A DNA stretch of 64,000 bases from Roseitranquillus sediminis (GCF_016918935.1 NZ_JAFFOB010000012.1:1-64000), one strand, 5' to 3'; counted from the first letter of the stretch, positions 46,357-56,554 are shown. Program-made: numbers and translations. Notes: generated from the letters alone by a model not told the origin.

Positions 46357-47142
46357 GTGCGCATTCTCATCACCAATGACGACGGCATCAATGCGCCGGG
46401 CCTGTCCGTGCTCGCCGCCATCGCCGAAGAGCTTGCCGGACCGTCGGGTGAGGTGTGGACAGTCGCGCCCGCATTCGAGCAATCCGGCGTCGCCCACAAG
46501 ATCAGCTACACCCACCCGACGATGATCGCCGAGCTCGGGCCCCGCCGCTGGGCGGCCGAGGGCTCGCCCGCCGACTGCGTCCTCGCCGGCCTGCACGACG
46601 TGATGCGCGACGCGCCGCCGGACCTCGTCCTCTCCGGCGTCAACCGCGGCAACAATTCCGCCGAGAACGTACTCTATTCCGGCACGATCGGCGGGGCGAT
46701 GGAGGCGGCGCTGCAGGGCCTCCCCGCGATCGCAATGAGCCAGTACTACGGTCCCGGCAACGTCAGCCTCGATGATCCGTTCGACGCCGCCGCAGGTCAT
46801 GGCGTGGCAACGGTGCGCCGGCTGCTCGATGCGGGCCTCTGGGATGACGGAGACTACCGGCTCTTCTACAACGTGAACTTTCCGCCCCTTTCCGCGGCGG
46901 ATGTACGCGGCCTGAAGGTTGCGGCGCAGGGGTTCCGCCGCGACGTCACCTTTGGAGTGGAGGCGCATCTCTCTCCCTCCGGGCGCCGCTTCCTCTGGGT
47001 CAAGGGCGGCCGGCAGAACGTTCCGTCCGAGCCGGGCACGGACGCGGCGGTGAACCTCGACGGCTGGATATCGGTGACCCCGATGCGCGCGGACCTTACC
47101 GCCCACGATGCCCTCGACGAGCTGACGCAGAGGCTCGGCTGA
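46357..47142 (+). CDS. surE: 5'/3'-nucleotidase SurE
   Basis: This 261-residue protein begins with a GTG start and the metal-binding sequence [28 protein letters not shown] and [30 protein letters not shown] complete the SurE active site. It dephosphorylates nucleoside monophosphates and is implicated in survival of stationary phase. Pcm follows one base after its stop, the classic surE-pcm arrangement. Confidence 0.95.
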   Translation: MRILITNDDGINAPGLSVLAAIAEELAGPSGEVWTVAPAFEQSGVAHKISYTHPTMIAELGPRRWAAEGSPADCVLAGLHDVMRDAPPDLVLSGVNRGNNSAENVLYSGTIGGAMEAALQGLPAIAMSQYYGPGNVSLDDPFDAAAGHGVATVRRLLDAGLWDDGDYRLFYNVNFPPLSAADVRGLKVAAQGFRRDVTFGVEAHLSPSGRRFLWVKGGRQNVPSEPGTDAAVNLDGWISVTPMRADLTAHDALDELTQRLG

Positions 47143-47143
47143 G

Positions 47144-47782
47144 ATGGTCGATCCCGAGAACACGATGCAGCTTCTGCTCGCGCTGCGGCGCAACGGCGTC
47201 ACGGATGCCCGCACCCTCGACGCCATCGAGTCGATCGACCGCGGCATCTTCGTGCGCGGTACGTTCGCCAACCGCGCCTACGACGACACGCCGCTGCCGA
47301 TCCCCTGCGGGCAGACGATCAGCCAGCCGTCGGTTGTCGGCCTGATGACCCAGGCGCTCGAGGTCGGGCCACGCGACAAGGTGCTCGAGGTCGGCACCGG
47401 CTCGGGCTATCAGGCGGCGATCCTCGCCCGCCTCGCCCGCCGCGTCTACACGGTGGATCGCCATCGCAGCCTGGTGCGCGAGGCGCGCGAGCGCTTCGAG
47501 GCGATCGGCCTGACCAACGTTACCGCCTTCACCGCCGACGGTAGCCGCGGCCTGCCGGACCAGGCGCCCTTCGACCGGATCCTGGTGGCCGCCGCGGCCG
47601 AGGACCCGCCGGGGCCGCTCTTGGCGCAGTTGCGCATCGGCGGTATCATGGTAGTGCCGGTGGGCCAGTCCGACGCGGTGCAGAGCCTGATCAAGGTCGT
47701 GCGGACCGAGGCGGGCTACGAGTACGACGAGTTGCGGAGCGTGCGTTTCGTGCCGCTGCTCGAGGGGCTGGCGCGAGAGTGA
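47144..47782 (+). CDS. pcm: Protein-L-isoaspartate O-methyltransferase
   Basis: This 212-residue protein has [29 protein letters not shown] and the SAM-binding motif [19 protein letters not shown]. It methylates isoaspartyl residues to start repair of aged proteins. It lies between surE and the LysM/M23 lipoprotein gene in the order usual for alphaproteobacteria. Confidence 0.95.
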   Translation: MVDPENTMQLLLALRRNGVTDARTLDAIESIDRGIFVRGTFANRAYDDTPLPIPCGQTISQPSVVGLMTQALEVGPRDKVLEVGTGSGYQAAILARLARRVYTVDRHRSLVREARERFEAIGLTNVTAFTADGSRGLPDQAPFDRILVAAAAEDPPGPLLAQLRIGGIMVVPVGQSDAVQSLIKVVRTEAGYEYDELRSVRFVPLLEGLARE

Positions 47783-47835
47783 CCGGTGAGATGGTACGGT
47801 CCCGGCCACAAGGGACCGGCAGACGAGGGCGGGCG

Positions 47836-48975
47836 ATGAGATTTTCCAAACGGCCGATCGTGAGCGCAGCCGCGGCGATGCTGCTGCTCGGCGCCTGCCA
47901 GAGCGGCTTCGACCCCGACTTTCGCAACCTCGGCGACGGCCTCGACACCTCCGACGCCGCGATCCGCTCGCGCGCGGAGGAGCGGCCGACGCCCGACAGC
48001 CGCGGCGTCATCACCTACCCGACCTACCAGGTCGCGGTCGCCCAGCCCGAGGATACGGTCAGCGCCGTCGCGACACGCGTGGGCCTGCCACCGGAGGAGG
48101 TCGCCAGTTACAACGCGCTCCCCGTCGACGCGCCGCTCCGCCGCGGCGAGATCATCGCCCTGCCCCGCCGGGTAGCCGGCACCACCGTCGTGACCGCCTC
48201 CCCCGCCACCGCGGCGACGCCGCGCGGCGTGGGCCAGGTGGACGTGGCCACCATCGCCGGCAACGCGATCGACCGCGCCGGCGGAGTGACCTCCACCGGG
48301 ACCGAGCCTGTCCGGCATCGCGTTGCTCCGGGCGAGACCGCCTTCTCGATCGCCCGTCGCTATGGCGTGTCGGTCGATGCGCTGGCGCAGTGGAACGGTC
48401 TAGACGCGGCGCGGAACGTGCGGGTCGGACAATATCTGCTGATCCCGCCGGCGGCCGCGGCTCCGGTGCCTGTCGCCGTGCCGCCCTCGCGTCCGGGCGA
48501 GGGCACCGCCACGCCAACACCGCCGAGCGCGGCGCAGCCACTCCCCGAGGATGACACCGCCGAGCCCGCGCCCGAGCCGCCGGCGCCCCCGGTGCTCGCC
48601 GAGGAGGCGACCGAGGCGTCAGACACGGCGCGCCTGCTGACCCCCGTGCCGGGCAGCATCATCCGTGGTTACAGCAAGGGCAGCAACGACGGCATCGACA
48701 TCTCGGCGCGCGCAGGAACGGCGGTGCGCGCCGCCGATGCCGGCACCGTCGGCGCGATTACCAACGACACCGACGGCGTCCCGATCGTGGTGATCCGGCA
48801 CGAGGGGAACCTGCTGACGGTCTATGCCGGGGTCGACAACGTGTCCGTCTCGCGCGGCGACACGGTCAGCCGAGGCCAGACCATTGGCGTGGTGCGTTCC
48901 GCCGACCCGGCCGTGCTGCACTTCGAGGTCCGCGAGGGGTTCGAGAGCGTCGACCCCGGTCCCTACCTGAACTGA
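47836..48975 (+). CDS. LysM / M23-like lipoprotein (NlpD-type, degenerate zinc site)
   Basis: This 379-residue protein has a lipobox (LLLGACQ, lipidated Cys near residue 22) and two LysM domains (about residues 60-115 and 155-205). A Pro/Ala-rich linker and a C-terminal LytM domain follow. In the LytM domain the ligands are incomplete: the usual His before the GIDI Asp is Asn (SNDGIDIS), and HLHFE reads VLHFE. It is therefore more likely an amidase activator than an active peptidase. The start at 47836 was chosen for the lipoprotein signal; an inverted repeat (47797-47803 with 47812-47818) precedes it. Confidence 0.85.
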   Translation: MRFSKRPIVSAAAAMLLLGACQSGFDPDFRNLGDGLDTSDAAIRSRAEERPTPDSRGVITYPTYQVAVAQPEDTVSAVATRVGLPPEEVASYNALPVDAPLRRGEIIALPRRVAGTTVVTASPATAATPRGVGQVDVATIAGNAIDRAGGVTSTGTEPVRHRVAPGETAFSIARRYGVSVDALAQWNGLDAARNVRVGQYLLIPPAAAAPVPVAVPPSRPGEGTATPTPPSAAQPLPEDDTAEPAPEPPAPPVLAEEATEASDTARLLTPVPGSIIRGYSKGSNDGIDISARAGTAVRAADAGTVGAITNDTDGVPIVVIRHEGNLLTVYAGVDNVSVSRGDTVSRGQTIGVVRSADPAVLHFEVREGFESVDPGPYLN

Positions 48976-48988
48976 CCTCTGGCGAGGG

Positions 48989-49822
48989 TCAGAGCCTCAC
49001 GCCCCTGCGCCCCGCCAGGTCGGTGAAGAATTGCCAAGCGACGCGGCCGGAGCGCGAGCCGCGCGTCGCCTGCCACTCGACCGCCTCGGCGCGCAGCGTC
49101 CCGTCGTCAATCTCGACGCCGTAGGCGTCGCAGTAGCCGCGCACCATCGCGAGGTACTCGTCTTGCCCGCAGGGGTGAAAGCCGAGCCAGAGGCCGAACC
49201 GGTCGCTGAGCGACACCTTTTCCTCGACCGCCTCGGACGGATTGATCGCACGCGAACGCTCGTTCTCGATCATGTCGCGCGGCATCAGGTGGCGGCGGTT
49301 CGATGTCGCGTAGAAGATCACGTTCTCTGGCCGCCCCTCAATTCCGCCGTCGAGAACCGCCTTCAGCGATTTGTAGTGCTGGTCATCATGGCTGAACGAC
49401 AGGTCATCGCAGAAGAGGACAAAGCGGTGCTCGCTCCGCCGCAGCAGCGACAGAAGCCGTCCGATCGACGGCAGGTCCTCGCGCTGGACCTCTACGATCT
49501 TGAGCGGAACCTCGGCTGCAACTTCGGCATGGATTGCCTTGACAAGGCTGGATTTCCCCATGCCGCGCGCCCCCCAGAGCAGGGCGTTGTTCGCCGGGTA
49601 CCCACCGGCAAAGTGCCGCGTGTTCTCCAGCAGCGTGTCGCGCGCGCGGTCGATGCCGAGGAGAAGCGGGAGCGCCACGCGGTTGACCTGCGGGACCGGG
49701 TCCAGCCGGTCGGGCGCCACATGCCAGACAAAGGCGTCGGCTGCGTTCCAGTCCGGTGCCTCGGCCGGCGGCGGACTGATCCGCTCGAGCGCGGCGGCGA
49801 TGCGGTGGGACGCGTCGCTCAC
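48989..49822 (-). CDS. DUF815-family AAA ATPase
   Basis: This 277-residue protein has Walker [16 protein letters not shown], Walker [11 protein letters not shown] and a sensor region [15 protein letters not shown]. The C-terminal VRGYCDAYG and [15 protein letters not shown] segments are also typical of DUF815 proteins. Its cellular role is not established. The GTG start overlaps the tatC stop (GTGA), so it is the last gene of the tat operon here. The longer open frame upstream is antiphase tatC shadow. Confidence 0.85.
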   Translation of the reverse strand: MSDASHRIAAALERISPPPAEAPDWNAADAFVWHVAPDRLDPVPQVNRVALPLLLGIDRARDTLLENTRHFAGGYPANNALLWGARGMGKSSLVKAIHAEVAAEVPLKIVEVQREDLPSIGRLLSLLRRSEHRFVLFCDDLSFSHDDQHYKSLKAVLDGGIEGRPENVIFYATSNRRHLMPRDMIENERSRAINPSEAVEEKVSLSDRFGLWLGFHPCGQDEYLAMVRGYCDAYGVEIDDGTLRAEAVEWQATRGSRSGRVAWQFFTDLAGRRGVRL

Positions 49823-50706
49823 CGCGCCTCGTCCCCATCGTCGCCCCAGAGCTCCTCGTCCTCGTCGAGCAGGCCTTCCGCCCGCATCCGCTCGACGCGC
49901 TTCCGCTCGACGCGCGCCACCAGCAGGATCGAGATCTCGTAGAGGCCGTAGACCACCACGAAGAGAATGATCTGCGTGATGACGTCCGGAGGCGTGACGA
50001 CCGCCGCCAGGACGAGGATGCCGACCACGGCGTACTTGCGCACGCGGCCGAGGCCCTTGGCACTCACAAGGCCGGCCTTGCCCATCAGCGTCAGCAGCAC
50101 CGGCAGCTGGAAGCAGAGCCCGAACGCCAGGATAAACTTGATCGTGAGGGCAAGATACTCCTCGACGGAACCCTGGAACGTGATCCCGGCCTGCGCGAGC
50201 GGTCCCGCCTCCTCGCCCACGGGCGCCACGTTCTCCGGCATCGGCAGCCCGCCGACCTGCTGGAAGCCGAGGAAGAAGTCGAAGGCCAGCGGGATCACGA
50301 CGTAGAAGGCGAAGGCCGCGCCGAGGAAGAACATGATCGGCGAGGCGACCAGGAACGGCAGGAACGCGGCCTTCTCCGTCTTGTAGAGGCCCGGCGCCAC
50401 GAAGCGCCACATCTGCGTCGCGATGTAGGGAAAGGCGAGGATGAAGCCGCCCATGAGCGAGATCCGCACGGCGACAAAGAAGCCCTCCTGCAACTTGATC
50501 AGGATCAGGCCGCAATCCTGCCCGCGCTCGCCGAGCTGCGAGCAGATCGGCTGGGTCAGGAAGTTGAAGATCGGGTTCCAGACGGAGAAGCAGATCACCA
50601 TCCCGATGATGAACGCCACGACCGAGTGGATCAGCCGCGTCCTCAGCTCGGCCAGATGCTCGATGAGCGGTGCCGAACTGTCTTCGATCTCGTCGCGGGT
50701 GGTCAC
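49819..50706 (-). CDS. tatC: Sec-independent translocase subunit TatC
   Basis: This 295-residue protein has six membrane segments and the TatC signatures [20 protein letters not shown] and [21 protein letters not shown]. TatC is the receptor for twin-arginine signal peptides and forms the translocon with TatB and TatA. The start overlaps tatB by four bases. An acidic C-terminal tail ([13 protein letters not shown]) is present. Confidence 0.95.
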   Translation of the reverse strand: MTTRDEIEDSSAPLIEHLAELRTRLIHSVVAFIIGMVICFSVWNPIFNFLTQPICSQLGERGQDCGLILIKLQEGFFVAVRISLMGGFILAFPYIATQMWRFVAPGLYKTEKAAFLPFLVASPIMFFLGAAFAFYVVIPLAFDFFLGFQQVGGLPMPENVAPVGEEAGPLAQAGITFQGSVEEYLALTIKFILAFGLCFQLPVLLTLMGKAGLVSAKGLGRVRKYAVVGILVLAAVVTPPDVITQIILFVVVYGLYEISILLVARVERKRVERMRAEGLLDEDEELWGDDGDEAR

Positions 50707-51167
50707 GACGTCTCCTTCGCGGCCGGCTCGGCGGCAGGGGCCGGCGCTTCCGGCGCCGGCGCATCTGCCTGCGCCCGTGCCGCCTCGCGCCGCTCTTCCG
50801 CCTTGGCTGCCGCCGCATCACGCAGCTTGCCCGCCTTTGCCGCGCGCTCCTCGTTCGTGCGTGCGGTCTCGCCCGCGCGGGGCTTGCGGTCGGGGTCGAG
50901 CTTGCCGAGGTCGCGAGCCGCGGTCTTGAGCTTGTCGAGGCCGAGGTTCTTGGCCGAGGTCAGGTTGCGCATGTCGCGCCCCATGTCCTTCACTCCGGAC
51001 TCGTCCGCCGCGTCTTCCATTGCGCGCTGGAACTCGCGCGCCATCCCGCGTGCCTTGGCGGTGAACTGCCCGAGCGCCTTGAACATGCCCGGCAGATCCT
51101 TCGGGCCCACGACGATCAGCGCCACGATGCCGATGACCAGAAGCTCGGTCCAGCCGATGTCGAACAT
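50703..51167 (-). CDS. tatB: Sec-independent translocase subunit TatB
   Basis: This 154-residue protein has the N-terminal membrane helix [20 protein letters not shown], an amphipathic helix beginning [13 protein letters not shown], and a long Ala/Glu-rich cytosolic tail. It hands Tat substrates from TatC to the TatA channel. It lies 25 bp after tatA and overlaps tatC. Confidence 0.92.
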   Translation of the reverse strand: MFDIGWTELLVIGIVALIVVGPKDLPGMFKALGQFTAKARGMAREFQRAMEDAADESGVKDMGRDMRNLTSAKNLGLDKLKTAARDLGKLDPDRKPRAGETARTNEERAAKAGKLRDAAAAKAEERREAARAQADAPAPEAPAPAAEPAAKETS

Positions 51168-51192
51168 GGAAGCAGCCCTCCGGGCGGCCGGA

Positions 51193-51405
51193 TCAGGCCT
51201 TGTCCTTCTCTTCCTCCGGAGTGATGTCGCGAGCCTGGGTCGAGCCGTCCTCCAGCTCCTTCGTGCCCTCGCTCACGCCCTTCTTGAAGGCCGTGATGCC
51301 CTTTCCGACCTCGCCCATGAGCGACGAGATCTTGCCGCGCCCGAAGAGCACGAGCACGACGATCGCGATGAGGAGGAGGCCCGGAAGGCCGATGTTGTTC
51401 AGCAT
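51193..51405 (-). CDS. tatA: Sec-independent translocase subunit TatA
   Basis: This 70-residue protein has a single membrane helix ([17 protein letters not shown]), the [23 protein letters not shown] amphipathic helix and a short acidic tail. It forms the oligomeric channel of the twin-arginine export system. First gene of the tatABC-DUF815 operon; its start at 51405 follows GGGAGAAAGAAG. Confidence 0.93.
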   Translation of the reverse strand: MLNNIGLPGLLLIAIVVLVLFGRGKISSLMGEVGKGITAFKKGVSEGTKELEDGSTQARDITPEEEKDKA

Positions 51406-51559
51406 GCTTCTTTCTCCCTCGGCGACCGGACTATCCGCGCCGGACGCCTGAAACCGACACCGCGCCTATCTATTGGTTCCGAAGCTTCGTTGGAAGCGTC
51501 AAAGCGCCTGTCCTCCCGATTGATACAGGACCCGTGCCGGATGGTCCAAGGGCCAGCAG

Positions 51560-52660
51560 TCACGAGGTCGCGCGCTCCTCTCGACGGGCGGGAAAGACGT
51601 GGCACCGGTCCCGCCGCAGCATCAACCAGAGCGGCGTTCCGACCTTGGGCAGGAAGACCGAAGGCACCGTCGCCCGCAGGATCGAGCCGTCGAAGTCCAT
51701 GCGGAACTCGACGAGGCTTTCGGAGCCCATGAAGCGTGCGCGCTCGACGACGCCGCGCGCCGGCGTGCCGTCCCGCGCGGTTGGGCTCGGGCCCCTGCCC
51801 TGACGGTCGAAGTCGATGCGGATGTGCTGCGGCCGGATCACGATATCGACCTCGGTGCCGTCAGGCACGCCGGGCGCGAGGAACTCGCCGAACGGCGTCT
51901 CCGTCAGCGCTCCTTCGACCTTGCCGCGGATCACGTTGATATCGCTGAAGAATGCCGCGGCGGCTTGGTCGCGCGGCGCGTTGTAGACGTTGTAGGGGGC
52001 GCCGGCCTGGACGATGCGGCCGTCGCGCATCAGCGCAATCTCATCGGCCATGCGCATCGCCTCGTCGGGCTCGTGCGTGACCAGGAGCACCGCCGCACCC
52101 TCCTCCTTGAGGATCTCCAGCGTTTCGTCCCGGATACCGTCGCGCAGGCGGTTGTCGAGCCCCGAAAACGGCTCATCCATCAGCATAACCCGCGGTTGCG
52201 GCGCAATGGCGCGGGCCAACGCCACCCGCTGCTGCTCGCCCCCGCTGAGCTCGTGCGGCCAAGCATCGATGAAGCGCGAGAGACGCACCCGCTCCAGCAG
52301 CTCCCCCACCCGGCGGCGGCGCTCGGTTTTCGAGCCCTTGAGCCCGAAGGCCACGTTCTGCGCCACGCTGAGATGCGGGAAGAGCGCGAAGTCCTGAAAC
52401 ATCAGGCCGATAGACCGGCGCTCGGGCGGCAGGTGCAGGTGGGCGTCCGAGACAATGGCACCGTCCACCAGTACCTCGCCCGCGTCCTGCCGGTCCACGC
52501 CCGCGGCGATCCGCAGCGTCGTGGTCTTGCCGCAGCCCGACGGGCCAAGCAGACAGGTGACGTTCCCCGGCAGGATGCTCAGCGACACGCAATCGACCAC
52601 CGCGCGCCCGCCGAACCGGCGCACGATGTTGCGAATCTCGAGCCTCGGGATGTCGTCCAC
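51560..52660 (-). CDS. ABC transporter ATP-binding protein, Fe3+/polyamine type
   Basis: This protein of about 366 residues has Walker A LGPSGCGKTTT, Q-loop MFQDFALFPHLSVAQNVAFGL, signature LSGGEQQRVALARAI, Walker B VMLMDEPFSGLD and switch His in VTHEPDEA. A C-terminal TOBE-like domain (about 240-360) is typical of FbpC/PotA ATPases. The GTG at 52660 is preferred over the TTG at 52672 because GAGGG lies five bases ahead of it. No permease or binding protein is adjacent, so the partner is encoded elsewhere. Confidence 0.88.
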   Translation of the reverse strand: MDDIPRLEIRNIVRRFGGRAVVDCVSLSILPGNVTCLLGPSGCGKTTTLRIAAGVDRQDAGEVLVDGAIVSDAHLHLPPERRSIGLMFQDFALFPHLSVAQNVAFGLKGSKTERRRRVGELLERVRLSRFIDAWPHELSGGEQQRVALARAIAPQPRVMLMDEPFSGLDNRLRDGIRDETLEILKEEGAAVLLVTHEPDEAMRMADEIALMRDGRIVQAGAPYNVYNAPRDQAAAAFFSDINVIRGKVEGALTETPFGEFLAPGVPDGTEVDIVIRPQHIRIDFDRQGRGPSPTARDGTPARGVVERARFMGSESLVEFRMDFDGSILRATVPSVFLPKVGTPLWLMLRRDRCHVFPARREERATS

Positions 52661-52742
52661 GCGGTCCCTCAATACCCGACAATGCCGGTCGGGCAGCGGG
52701 CGGACTAGCAGCCCTGCCGCAGCGCGGCAAGGGCGCCCCGGG

Positions 52743-53522
52743 TCACATGGTCAGGTTAACCCCGCCGCCATCATGCAGGATGTTCTGACCGACGATGAAG
52801 CCGGCGTGGACCGAGCAAAGGAATGCGCAGGTCGCGCCGAACTCCGCGGCCGTGCCGTAGCGCCGCACCGGAATCGTCGCCTCGCGCCGCCGCCGCGCCT
52901 CCTCCATGCTGATCCCGTCCTTTTTCGCCACGCCGTCGTCGAGCGAGACGGCGCGGTCGGTGGCGTGGATGCCGGGCAGCAGGTTGTTGATCGTCACTCC
53001 CGTCTCGGCCACCTGGCGCGCGGTACCGGCGACGAAGCCGGTCAGGCCGGTGCGGGCGGTGTTGGACAGCCCGAGGACCGGGATCGGCGCCCTGACAGCC
53101 TGACTCGTGATGTTGACCACGCGGCCCCAGCCGCGATTCGACATTCCCGGAATGAGAGTCTGCATCATCGCGATCGGCGACAGCATGTTGGCGTCGAGCG
53201 CGGCAATGAAATCGTCGCGGCTCCAGTCGGTCCACATGCCTGGCGGCGGACCGCCGGCGTTGTTCACGAGGATGTCGACGTCGCCCGCGACGTCCAGCAC
53301 CTGCCGTCTGCCGTCTTCGGTCGTGATGTCGGCTACGACCGTCTCGACCTCGACCCCGTGCGCATCCCGGATTGCCTGCGCCGCCACCTCCAGCGCCTCG
53401 GCGCCGCGCGCGTTCATGACCAGCCGCACACCGGCGGCGGCCAGCGCCTCGGCGCATCCGCGCCCCAGTCCCTTGGACGAAGCGCAAACCACCGCCCGCT
53501 TCCCCGAGATTCCCAGATCCAT
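52743..53522 (-). CDS. SDR-family protein with substituted catalytic Tyr and Lys
   Basis: This 259-residue Rossmann-fold SDR has the cofactor region ASSKGLGRGCAEAL and NNAGG, and retains Ser140 in NITS. The usual YxxxK reads SNTAR (Ser153, Arg157), so the standard proton-relay residues are missing. Related SDRs with such replacements exist and may use another mechanism or bind without catalysis. The start at 53522 follows AAGGAG. No operon partner is evident. Confidence 0.8.
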   Translation of the reverse strand: MDLGISGKRAVVCASSKGLGRGCAEALAAAGVRLVMNARGAEALEVAAQAIRDAHGVEVETVVADITTEDGRRQVLDVAGDVDILVNNAGGPPPGMWTDWSRDDFIAALDANMLSPIAMMQTLIPGMSNRGWGRVVNITSQAVRAPIPVLGLSNTARTGLTGFVAGTARQVAETGVTINNLLPGIHATDRAVSLDDGVAKKDGISMEEARRRREATIPVRRYGTAAEFGATCAFLCSVHAGFIVGQNILHDGGGVNLTM

Positions 53523-53648
53523 AATTGCTCTCCTTTGCCGGCGGCGACTTCATTCGCCTTGAAGCGCGAGGTCAAGCGCCGCCGCTCCGGCGCATTGACC
53601 GCCGACCGTGCCGCGTTACCGTTGCACCTTGAGCGGAGAGGGAAGCCG

Positions 53649-54434
53649 ATGGCACATCTGACGGTGGCGAGCGACCTCTCGCCGCGTTCCGAGCGCGCGA
53701 TGGTGCGCGCGATCTCGCTCGCGGCCAGAATGCGGGCACGGCTCACGGTTGTCCATGTCGTCGACGATGCCATGCCGTCGGACCTCGCCCACCGCGTGGC
53801 GGAGGATGCCGAGGAACGCCTGGCGCGCTTCTGCGCCGAACAGCACGGCGGTGAGGATGCGAGCATCGACTTCGAAGTGCGGCTCGGCGATCCGGTCGAG
53901 GAACTGCTGGCCGAGGCCGAGGGCGCCGATCTGCTCGTTGCCGGGACGCACCGCGGCCGGCGGTTCTTCGACACGGTCCGCGAGACGACGGTCGAGCGGC
54001 TGGTGATGCACAGCGGGACGCCGGTCCTGATTGCCCGGAGCCCGGCGGAGACCGACTACGCCACGATACTTGCCGCCATCGACGGCTCGCCGGCTGCCAG
54101 CGCCGCGCTTGCCGTGGCGCTGAAGATCGCGCCCAACGCGACCGTCAGGAGTTTCTACGCAACCCAGACCGGGCATCCCGACGAGGTGGAGCGCGTCATC
54201 GGCGCATGGTCCGCTGTCGGCGGCCTGCCGAAGGGCGTGAAGCCGCCGGAGGTCATCGAGGACAGCATCGCCCGCGCCATGCAGAAGATGGTGGAGCGCG
54301 TGAACCCGGACCTGATCTCGCTCGGCGCCCATTCCCGCGGCAGCGTCGAGCGGTGGGCCATCGGCAGCCTGACCTCGGCGCTCGTGCGCGAACCGTCCTG
54401 CGATCTTCTCATCGCGCGCCGCGCCATGGCCTGA
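53649..54434 (+). CDS. Tandem universal stress protein
   Basis: This 261-residue protein has two UspA domains (residues 1-140 and 141-260). The first has LLVAGTHRGRRFFDTVRETTVERLVMHSGTPVLI, close to the ATP-binding G-2x-G-9x-G-S/T pattern. The second has ISLGAHSRGSVERWAIGSLTSALVREPSCDLLI. It starts at 53649 after GAGAGGGAAG. Usp proteins help cells survive starvation and oxidative or membrane stress. Its own promoter is expected in the gap before it. Confidence 0.88.
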   Translation: MAHLTVASDLSPRSERAMVRAISLAARMRARLTVVHVVDDAMPSDLAHRVAEDAEERLARFCAEQHGGEDASIDFEVRLGDPVEELLAEAEGADLLVAGTHRGRRFFDTVRETTVERLVMHSGTPVLIARSPAETDYATILAAIDGSPAASAALAVALKIAPNATVRSFYATQTGHPDEVERVIGAWSAVGGLPKGVKPPEVIEDSIARAMQKMVERVNPDLISLGAHSRGSVERWAIGSLTSALVREPSCDLLIARRAMA

Positions 54435-54475
54435 CGCAACTGGGGCAGATTGCGGCGCGCCCAGCGACACGCTAG

Positions 54476-56092
54476 ATGCCGCCCATGCTAGACCGCTCAT
54501 CGAACGCGCCCGACCTGCCGGCCGAGATCGCCCGGCGTCGGACATTTGCGATCATCTCGCACCCGGACGCCGGCAAGACCACGCTGACCGAAAAGTTCCT
54601 GCTCTACGGCGGCGCGATCCAGATGGCGGGCCAGGTCCGCGCCAAGGGCGAGGCGCGCCGCACCCGCTCGGACTTCATGCAGATGGAGAAGGACCGCGGC
54701 ATCTCGGTCAGCGCCTCGGCGATGTCGTTCGACTTCGACGGCTTCCGCTTCAACCTCGTCGACACGCCGGGCCACTCGGACTTTTCCGAGGACACCTACC
54801 GGACGCTCACGGCAGTCGACGCCGCGATCATGGTCATTGACGGCGCCAAGGGCGTCGAGAGCCAGACGCGCAAGCTCTTCGAGGTCTGCCGCCTGCGCGA
54901 CCTGCCGATCCTGACCTTCTGCAACAAGATGGACCGCGAGGCGCGCGAGACCTTCGAGATCATCGACGAGATCCAGGAGAACCTCGCGATCGACGTCACC
55001 CCGGCCTCCTGGCCCATCGGCATGGGGCGCGACTTCCTTGGCGCCTACGACATCCTGAACGACCGGCTCGAGCTCATGGACCGCGCCGACCGCAACCGCG
55101 TTGCGGAGTCGATCAAGATCGACGGCCTCGACGACCCGCGTCTGGCCGAGCGTGTGCCGGCGGACCTGCTCGCCCAGCTCCGGGAGGAGGTCGAGATGGC
55201 CCGGGAGCTCCTGCCGCCGTTCGACCGGCAGGCTTTCCTCGACGGCACGCTGACGCCGATCTGGTTCGGCAGCGCCATCAACTCGTTCGGCGTGCGCGAG
55301 CTGATGAACGGGATCGGCACCTACGGCCCGGTTCCGCAGCCACAGCCGGCCAACCCTCGACAGGTTTCTCCTGACGAGACAAAGGTCTGCGGCTTTGTCT
55401 TCAAGGTGCAGGCGAACATGGACCCCAAGCACCGCGACCGCGTCGCCTTCGTCCGCCTCGCCTCGGGCCACTTCACCCGCGGAATGAAGCTGCACCACGT
55501 CCGCTCGAAGAAGCCGATGGCGGTGACGAACCCCGTCCTCTTCCTCGCCGCCGACCGCGAACTGGCGGAGGAGGCTTGGGCCGGCGACATCATCGGCATC
55601 CCGAACCACGGCCAGCTGCGCATCGGTGATACCTTGACCGAGGGCGAGGCGATCCGCGCCACCGGCATCCCCTCCTTCGCGCCGGAACTCCTGCAGTCGG
55701 TCCGCGCCGGCGACCCGATGAAGGCGAAGCACCTCGACAAGGCACTGATGCAGTTCGCCGAGGAGGGCGCGGCCAAGGTCTTCAAGCCGATGATCGGCTC
55801 GGGCTTCATCGTCGGCGTCGTGGGGGCACTTCAGTTCGACGTACTCGCGAGCCGGATCGAGCTGGAGTACGGCCTGCCCGTCCGGCTGGAGCCCACTCAG
55901 TTCACCTCGGCCCGATGGGTCTCAGGTCCGCGTGACGCGGTGGAGCGGTTTGTCGCCGCGAACAAGGGCCACATCGCGCACGACCATGACGGCGACGTCG
56001 TCTACATGACGCGGCTGCAATGGGACATCGACCGGATCGCCCGCGACCACCCCGATCTTACGCTCAGCGCCACCAAGGAGATGATGGTCTAG
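54476..56092 (+). CDS. prfC: Peptide chain release factor 3
   Basis: This 538-residue translational GTPase has G1 SHPDAGKTTL, the switch-region sequence RTRSDFMQMEKDRGISVSAS, G3 DTPGHSDFSEDTYRT and G4 NKMDRE. Domain 2-3 features characteristic of RF3 follow (VFKVQANMDPKHRDRVAFVRLASG). It recycles RF1 and RF2 from the ribosome after termination. The start is at 54476, or alternatively 54485; no strong ribosome site separates them. Confidence 0.95.
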   Translation: MPPMLDRSSNAPDLPAEIARRRTFAIISHPDAGKTTLTEKFLLYGGAIQMAGQVRAKGEARRTRSDFMQMEKDRGISVSASAMSFDFDGFRFNLVDTPGHSDFSEDTYRTLTAVDAAIMVIDGAKGVESQTRKLFEVCRLRDLPILTFCNKMDREARETFEIIDEIQENLAIDVTPASWPIGMGRDFLGAYDILNDRLELMDRADRNRVAESIKIDGLDDPRLAERVPADLLAQLREEVEMARELLPPFDRQAFLDGTLTPIWFGSAINSFGVRELMNGIGTYGPVPQPQPANPRQVSPDETKVCGFVFKVQANMDPKHRDRVAFVRLASGHFTRGMKLHHVRSKKPMAVTNPVLFLAADRELAEEAWAGDIIGIPNHGQLRIGDTLTEGEAIRATGIPSFAPELLQSVRAGDPMKAKHLDKALMQFAEEGAAKVFKPMIGSGFIVGVVGALQFDVLASRIELEYGLPVRLEPTQFTSARWVSGPRDAVERFVAANKGHIAHDHDGDVVYMTRLQWDIDRIARDHPDLTLSATKEMMV

Positions 56093-56113
56093 GAGCCGCC
56101 TTGCAGCGGCTCC
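56092..56113. terminator. Hairpin between convergent prfC and osmC-like genes
   Basis: An 8-bp perfect stem, 56092-56099 paired with 56106-56113, has a 6-base loop and begins at the last base of the prfC stop codon. No T-run follows, so intrinsic termination is uncertain. Its position between convergent genes favours a bidirectional role. Confidence 0.5.
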
Positions 56114-56125
56114 CGCAGGACCCTG

Positions 56126-56554
56126 TCAGTCGACGAGCTTGGCGTCCATCGTGATCTCGGCGTTCAGCAGCTTCGACACCGGGCAGTTCTCCTTCGCTGT
56201 CTGGGCCGCCTCGTCGAAGGCCGCCTGATCCGCGCCGGGAACGCGGGCCTCGACCTCGAGGTGCACGCGGGTGATGGAGAAGCCCCCGTCCTTCTGCTCG
56301 AGGCTGACTGTCGCCTTGGTCGAGATCTGCTCCGCGGTCAGGTTCTTCTGCCCGAGCTGGCCTGACAGCGCCATCGAGATGCAGCCGGCATGGGCCGCGC
56401 CGATCAGCTCCTCGGGGTTTGACCCCCGCTCCCCCTCGAAGCGCTGGTTGAAGCCATACTGCTGCTCCGACAGCGAGCCGGATTCGGTCCAGAGTTGCCC
56501 GCGGCCGTCCTTCAGGCCACCGTTCCATTTTGCGCTTCCGTACTTCCTGATCAT
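56126..56554 (-). CDS. OsmC-family peroxidase-like protein
   Basis: This 142-residue protein has the two reactive cysteines of OsmC/Ohr proteins: GAAHAGCISMAL (near residue 59) and ENCPVSKLL (near residue 126). The N terminus MIRKYGSAKWNGGLKDGRG matches OsmC rather than Ohr. It reduces organic hydroperoxides with a dithiol reductant. The ATG at 56554 follows GGGAGAAACG; the longer open frame upstream is not conserved. Confidence 0.9.
   Translation of the reverse strand: MIRKYGSAKWNGGLKDGRGQLWTESGSLSEQQYGFNQRFEGERGSNPEELIGAAHAGCISMALSGQLGQKNLTAEQISTKATVSLEQKDGGFSITRVHLEVEARVPGADQAAFDEAAQTAKENCPVSKLLNAEITMDAKLVD

Noticed and set aside
49823-50821. Fused frame joining the DUF815 ATPase to upstream sequence
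   Set aside because: The upstream part is out-of-frame tatC. The GTG at 49822 with a GTGA overlap is the credible start.
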